From Phragmitibacter sp965284365 (GTDB lineage Bacteria; Verrucomicrobiota; Verrucomicrobiia; Verrucomicrobiales; Verrucomicrobiaceae), in assembly GCA_965284365.1 (NCBI GenBank), contig OZ260079.1, positions 5,704,001 through 5,768,000 of the forward strand: a stretch of DNA of 64,000 nt, read 5' to 3'. Positions 60,032-64,000 of the stretch are shown here, piece by piece. A program made the translations under genes and the position numbers. Positions within the stretch are counted from its first letter, which is position 1; each line of letters opens with the position of its first letter. The notes under the pieces were generated by a model, which ran no database searches, was not told the origin of the DNA, and saw only the letters and a program-made list of their open reading frames with translations.

Positions 60032-60149
60032 GGACGCAGGATGTAGTGCGAAAAGAAGCGAAGTCGAAGTGATTTATGAAAAGAGGAAGTCGAAAAAGTT
60101 TGCCGATGATCTCCTTGACGCAAAGGCGCGCGAGATTATCAGGGCCACC

Positions 60150-60689
60150 ATGCGTGTGAAGCTGCTTTTGCCTGTCCTCTTAACGTTTTTCATCAGTCTA
60201 AGTTGGGCATTTGCAGGTAAGCATGTGGTCAAGGAAGTGGGAGTCAGCCTGACGCTTCCCGACATTTGGAAGCATATTGCCGAGGATCGCTTTGGCTACC
60301 TGATCCGCCGGGAGCCCGAAGATCCTAAGAAACGCGGTCCGCGCATCCGCATCCACAATATGGGCTTTGAAAAAGTGTCTCTGCAGGAGGCCGTAAAGCG
60401 TGGGCTCGACAAGATCAACGCCAACAAGCACAAGCAAGGCATTTATAAAGAAACTCTGGAGCGCGCCGAGGAGTTCACTACGGCCAGCGGCATCAAGGGC
60501 ATCCGCGCCGTCATCGGACCAGGCGAAGACTATCTGGACCGGAATTACTTCATACGGCCGGATGGCACGATCTTTTGCGTGTGTTTGTATAAAGCGTATC
60601 AGCGTCCGGACCTGACGGAGGAAGGCAGAGAGGCGATCCAAAAGACGCTGAAGCTGCTGCCGGGTGGTCCTATGCCTGACAAGGAATAG
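60150..60689 (+). CDS. Exported hypothetical protein
   Basis: The frame is open far upstream, but the Met at 60150 starts a perfect signal peptide (MRVKLLLPVLLTFFISLSWAFA), giving 179 residues. The mature part (VSLTLPDIWKHIAED, KKRGPRIRIHNMGF, EEGREAIQKTLKLLPGG) has a layout like the protein at 6358-6906 (Pro-x-x-Trp strand, Gly-Pro-x-x-Arg-Ile strand, final helix). They may be distant paralogues of a small extracytoplasmic alpha/beta fold. No function was recognised. Confidence 0.7.
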   Translation: MRVKLLLPVLLTFFISLSWAFAGKHVVKEVGVSLTLPDIWKHIAEDRFGYLIRREPEDPKKRGPRIRIHNMGFEKVSLQEAVKRGLDKINANKHKQGIYKETLERAEEFTTASGIKGIRAVIGPGEDYLDRNYFIRPDGTIFCVCLYKAYQRPDLTEEGREAIQKTLKLLPGGPMPDKE

Positions 60690-60719
60690 CATTTACCACT
60701 AGCGCTTTCTTTTTCCCCA

Positions 60720-61655
60720 CTAAGCCTTCCCCGCTTCACCACCGCCATCCTTCGGCTTCGGCTTCAGTGAAATAGCTGGAGTCACGGAAGGCAGGCGCAG
60801 ACGCTGACGGGTACGTTTGCCTCCCAATCGCTTACGCGTGCGCTCGCCAGGTTCGGAATCCTGGAAGTCGCCGAAGTTCCGCCGGCGCCAGACGAACCAG
60901 AGGGAGAAGAGACTGGCGTAGATGAAATAATAGCCGGGCCGGATGAGGATCATGTGATCGCGGTCGAGGACACCGATGAGACCGGTGATACCACCTGTCA
61001 GAAACAGAAGTCCCGTGAGGCACCACGGCCCGGTAAGGGAGCGGCCGCGACCGTGGCGCGTGGTGCGGATGATCATCCAGCCGAGCACGGAGACTAGACA
61101 GAAGCCGAGCAGCCACTTCAACCAACAGAGGATGGGCAAAAGCGGGTGAAACTTTGGGTGCGTGGCCTGTAGGATATACAGACTCAGGATGTTTTCGGCC
61201 ACATCCAGCAGGCTGAGAAAGAACACGCAAATGAGCAGAGCATTCTGCCAGGCGACGGATGGCAGCACTTTAAGCCGGCGGAGCCGCACGATGACCGTCA
61301 CAAACGCCATGAAATACCCCAGGATGAAAACGAAGTCCCAACGGGTCATGTAACGCAGTTTTTCCACATCCTGTTGGAGGCTGATCGATGCCACCGAAGG
61401 GCCGGATTCCGCTGCGGGCACGTTCGTCTTTGCTGGTGCCGGTGCAGCGGGAAGGAGGGTGTGGAATTGTTCCGGCGTGGAGGCCAACTGCCACGCGAGC
61501 ACCACGTTGTCCAGATTGTGATGGAAGCCAAGCGCGGCGCGCTTGCGCATGGTCTCGCTCCAGGGCGGAGCAGCGAACATCATGCCGCAGGCAATGACAA
61601 GCGCCCACACGCCGACAAAAAAGCAGATGGCGGAGTAGCGGTCTTCCTTCATCAT
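60720..61655 (-). CDS. Multi-pass membrane protein, unknown function
   Basis: This 311-residue protein has about six hydrophobic helices (ICFFVGVWALVIACGMMFA, WDFVFILGYFMAFVTVIV, LLICVFFLSLLDVAENILSL, WLLGFCLVSVLGWMII, GLLFLTGGITGLIGVL and a final one). A large loop rich in Pro/Ala (about 65-95) lies after the first helix, and the C-terminal tail is strongly basic (ERTRKRLGGKRTRQRLR). Its ATG overlaps the stop of the patatin gene (61652-61655), so the two are translationally coupled and may work in one membrane process. No family was recognised. Confidence 0.7.
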   Translation of the reverse strand: MMKEDRYSAICFFVGVWALVIACGMMFAAPPWSETMRKRAALGFHHNLDNVVLAWQLASTPEQFHTLLPAAPAPAKTNVPAAESGPSVASISLQQDVEKLRYMTRWDFVFILGYFMAFVTVIVRLRRLKVLPSVAWQNALLICVFFLSLLDVAENILSLYILQATHPKFHPLLPILCWLKWLLGFCLVSVLGWMIIRTTRHGRGRSLTGPWCLTGLLFLTGGITGLIGVLDRDHMILIRPGYYFIYASLFSLWFVWRRRNFGDFQDSEPGERTRKRLGGKRTRQRLRLPSVTPAISLKPKPKDGGGEAGKA

Positions 61656-64000
61656 GATCCCTGCTGCTGCTTCGCGGGCGGTGTCACGGCAGGCGGTAAC
61701 TTTACCGGCGTCGGCGTGATGGTTGTTGATGAAGACGGTGATGGTGGCGGACTCACCGAAGCGGAGGAACTGCTCGCGACGGTGCCCATGAGAAAGATGG
61801 CCTGACGAAGCGAGAGCGGTACGCCTGCCTGCACCAGGGCCTCAGCGGTCTGCACGGGGCCGATGCGCGGTTGCAGGCTCTCGACACTGCCATCCAGGCT
61901 TTCGGCGACCTGCTGCATGATGCCGTCTTTCTCACACTGGCGAAGATGCCAGGAAAGCGGTGGTGAGTGCGGCAAGTATCCAATCGTCTTCGGCGCAGAG
62001 GCATGCCATTCCTCTTCATCGATGATCGGACAAAGGCGCATATGGATGACTTCCGTGCGCACGCCGAGAATGGCCAGGCCCTGCCAGCGCTGCTGGAAGA
62101 TCTGCACCAGTTCATGCGAGAAGGCGCGCTGGACGGAGTCACGAATGCCGATGACCGTTTGCGCAGGAGAAAGGAAATCGAAGAGCGTGCCCTTGGACTT
62201 GTGTCCGTCGTCCACAGCGCGGGCGGTGGATGATGGCGGCACGGGGAAGCCACTCATCTGGATGACGACGATACGCTTTGGCAGGGCCGCCGGCGTACTG
62301 CCGAGATCTTCAAAGGCCTCGTGCAGCCAAGTGATGGCGCCGACCATGCCGCTGTTATCGAAGTAACCGCCATCCACGACATGGTGAAAGGAACCACCCT
62401 TGGGGAAGATATCCCAGTTGTTAGGTCCGGGAATGATCTTTGTCTCTGGCAGTCCGGCGCCGGTGTGCCAGGCGGGCAGCGGGCCTTCGGTATAAATAGG
62501 GCGAGCGGGAGGACTGATGGCCGGGAAGGTGGCTGAGAGACGCGCCGCCGTGGCAATGAGCATGTCCGCATTGTACCGGTGAGTGAACTCCACGCTGCCG
62601 GCTGTGGCCTTGCCACATGGCACGGTGGAGTAGGCCATGCGCTCGCCGGACTCCACGACCGTGGCATTCATGATGAGCGCCGGACGCAGACCGCGCTCGG
62701 CATCGCGCCCCCAGGAGTGCAGCGTGGGATATTGATCCACCTCAGGCGGCAGATTGGGATCGACCGTGAACAGGCCATTCGTCTGTCCCGTCAGCATGAA
62801 TGAGCGCTCCAGCGCCAGACCGCGATCCCGCAACACGCTGGGTCCGAAGGGCAGCGAAAAGACAATGGGCACGGTGGCCTTCAGCACGTCATCCCGTAAG
62901 GCGGCAAACGTCACCGCTTCCAGACTGGAGGTCATGGAGCTAACCGTGGCCGCGTGAGAACGATGCGCGAGCGCAGGCAAAGCGAAGCCCGCGCTTCCGG
63001 GTACTGGTAGCGCGGCGGCGCTGGACATCATCGCCTTCGGCGGTTCGGGATACGCGCCTATATAGTACATGGCGCCGACGCTTCCGCCTGAGACCCCGCT
63101 GACCAATACCACGGAACGATGGAAGCCGGGGATCTGCTGCTCGATGGCCTCCAATGCGGCCACGGGCCAGGCCGCTGCCTGAATGCCCCCCCCTGCAAGG
63201 GCAATAACGACGAGCGTATCCGGGCGGCCCTCCTGACGAGCCATTTCCACTGCCTTCTTCAACACCCGGGCGGGCGGGCCGAGTCCATGGCCTTCCTGCC
63301 CCAGACGCGAGTCCATGGAATTGACCGCGGAACCCCCGAGCGTGCTGGATTCGGGAACATACTGGCCGCCCTTGCGGATGGCATAAAAGTGATCTCCCTC
63401 CCGCCAGAAGGTCATGAAGCCGAGATAAACGATGAGAACCAATGAGAGCGGGATGCGATAGCGATCCAGCACAAAGGTCAGCGTGCTGAAGATGAAGCAA
63501 CAGACGAGCAACAGGAAATAGACCGCGGAGATGGGCGGGATGGTGCGCTTCACCGTATTCCCCAACACGATGATGATGATATACAGCAGGGTGAGGACGA
63601 CGGCGTAAACCAATGCGCGCAGGACACCACCCACGAAACGCGGCTTCGCACCGAGGGCGGGCGGCGCCAGGATGCCATCCATACTGCGGCCCTGCTGACG
63701 CAGGCTGTCCAACAAACTGGCGAGACCAAAAAAATCTTCAATCTTCAGCGCGACGATGCCACGCTGACTGAGCCATAGCGCTGTGCGGGGCGACACATGC
63801 GCGATCTTCCGCATGACGGGCGCCATGAGCGCGGTGCGGGTCCAGGCCCCACCGCCAATAAATAGACTAACGAAGAAGCCAGTCACCGCTCCGGAGATGA
63901 CGCGGACTTTCAGGTCCTGATCCGCACCCCAACAGGAAACCAGCAGCATCCAGACCGTATTGGCCATGGCTCCGGCAAAGCCCAGCCAGCGCCAGGTATC
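61652..64000 (-). CDS. Membrane-associated patatin-like phospholipase (5' end outside window)
   Basis: The frame is open to the window edge, so the N-terminus is missing; 782 codons are visible. The N-terminal part has several membrane helices (VISGAVTGFFVSLFIGG, ALVYAVVLTLLYIIIIVLG, FLLLVCCFIFSTLTFVL). The patatin domain follows: VVIALAGGGIQAAAWPVAALE (glycine-rich oxyanion region), VSGVSGGSVGAMYY (GxSxG nucleophile Ser) and VVDGGYFDNSGM (DGG, catalytic Asp). A Ser/Pro/Thr-rich tail ends the protein. Patatin enzymes hydrolyse acyl chains of membrane lipids with a Ser-Asp dyad. The fusion to a multi-helix membrane part is unusual. It is coupled to the downstream membrane protein gene. Confidence 0.88.
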   Translation of the reverse strand, partial: DTWRWLGFAGAMANTVWMLLVSCWGADQDLKVRVISGAVTGFFVSLFIGGGAWTRTALMAPVMRKIAHVSPRTALWLSQRGIVALKIEDFFGLASLLDSLRQQGRSMDGILAPPALGAKPRFVGGVLRALVYAVVLTLLYIIIIVLGNTVKRTIPPISAVYFLLLVCCFIFSTLTFVLDRYRIPLSLVLIVYLGFMTFWREGDHFYAIRKGGQYVPESSTLGGSAVNSMDSRLGQEGHGLGPPARVLKKAVEMARQEGRPDTLVVIALAGGGIQAAAWPVAALEAIEQQIPGFHRSVVLVSGVSGGSVGAMYYIGAYPEPPKAMMSSAAALPVPGSAGFALPALAHRSHAATVSSMTSSLEAVTFAALRDDVLKATVPIVFSLPFGPSVLRDRGLALERSFMLTGQTNGLFTVDPNLPPEVDQYPTLHSWGRDAERGLRPALIMNATVVESGERMAYSTVPCGKATAGSVEFTHRYNADMLIATAARLSATFPAISPPARPIYTEGPLPAWHTGAGLPETKIIPGPNNWDIFPKGGSFHHVVDGGYFDNSGMVGAITWLHEAFEDLGSTPAALPKRIVVIQMSGFPVPPSSTARAVDDGHKSKGTLFDFLSPAQTVIGIRDSVQRAFSHELVQIFQQRWQGLAILGVRTEVIHMRLCPIIDEEEWHASAPKTIGYLPHSPPLSWHLRQCEKDGIMQQVAESLDGSVESLQPRIGPVQTAEALVQAGVPLSLRQAIFLMGTVASSSSASVSPPPSPSSSTTITPTPVKLPPAVTPPAKQQQGS

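Overview
This is a bacterial chromosomal window of roughly 58-60% GC (estimated by eye) that reads as Verrucomicrobiota, probably a Verrucomicrobiaceae/Prosthecobacter-like organism. The lineage call is an inference. It rests on a PEP-CTERM sorting signal, the coupled DUF1501 plus cytochrome-type DUF1549/DUF1553 gene pair, very large Calx-beta secreted proteins, Tat-exported Gfo/Idh/MocA oxidoreductases and many small palindromic intergenic repeats. No rRNA, tRNA, CRISPR array or prophage was recognised.

Layout. 1-8.6 kb: a glycosidase-like C-terminus, a PEP-CTERM surface protein, a run of small leftward membrane or secreted proteins, a halogenase-like flavoprotein and a Tat-exported oxidoreductase. 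9-19.6 kb: UdgX uracil-DNA glycosylase, a 1595-residue CheB/CheR/PAS/histidine kinase/receiver fusion, a sterol-desaturase-family membrane enzyme, a cupin, and an overlapping pair made of a primase-like protein and a xylose-isomerase-like TIM barrel. 20-26.5 kb: divergent alpha-glucan/trehalose genes treS-maltokinase and treY. 26.5-38.2 kb: a frameshifted Thr/Gly/Ser repeat protein, OsmC, and a 2946-residue metalloprotease/Calx-beta giant. 38.2-42.5 kb: palindrome-rich spacers, an AAC(6')-like acetyltransferase, an N-formylglutamate-amidohydrolase-like protein and the first IS110-family element. 42.5-52.4 kb: tatC with a partial tatC duplicate behind it, NUDIX, argH, the DUF1501/DUF1549-1553 pair and a Fur-family regulator. 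52.5-64 kb: an M23 peptidase, an alpha/beta hydrolase, an OYE-family reductase, a REP-associated transposase flanked by REP palindromes, the second IS110-family element, and envelope proteins ending in a patatin cut by the window edge.

The most interesting structure is a nested mobile system. A RAYT transposase (56935-57507) sits among REP palindromes that also occur at 19.65, 39.4, 42.3, 56.6 and 57.8 kb. Two IS110-family elements, each about 1.21 kb, are inserted at the same position and in the same orientation inside two of those REPs. Their 231-bp 5' leaders contain a hairpin that covaries between the copies, plus short segments matching the left target, right target and both donor ends. 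These fall in the order expected of an IS110 bridge RNA. One base that differs between the two REP targets differs in the same way in the two putative guides.

Other points of interest are a Calx-beta domain apparently split by inserted modules in the giant protein, the primase-like gene, a degenerate CheB domain with the catalytic Ser missing, the tatC fragment, and an unlisted 46-residue membrane protein at 19899-20039.
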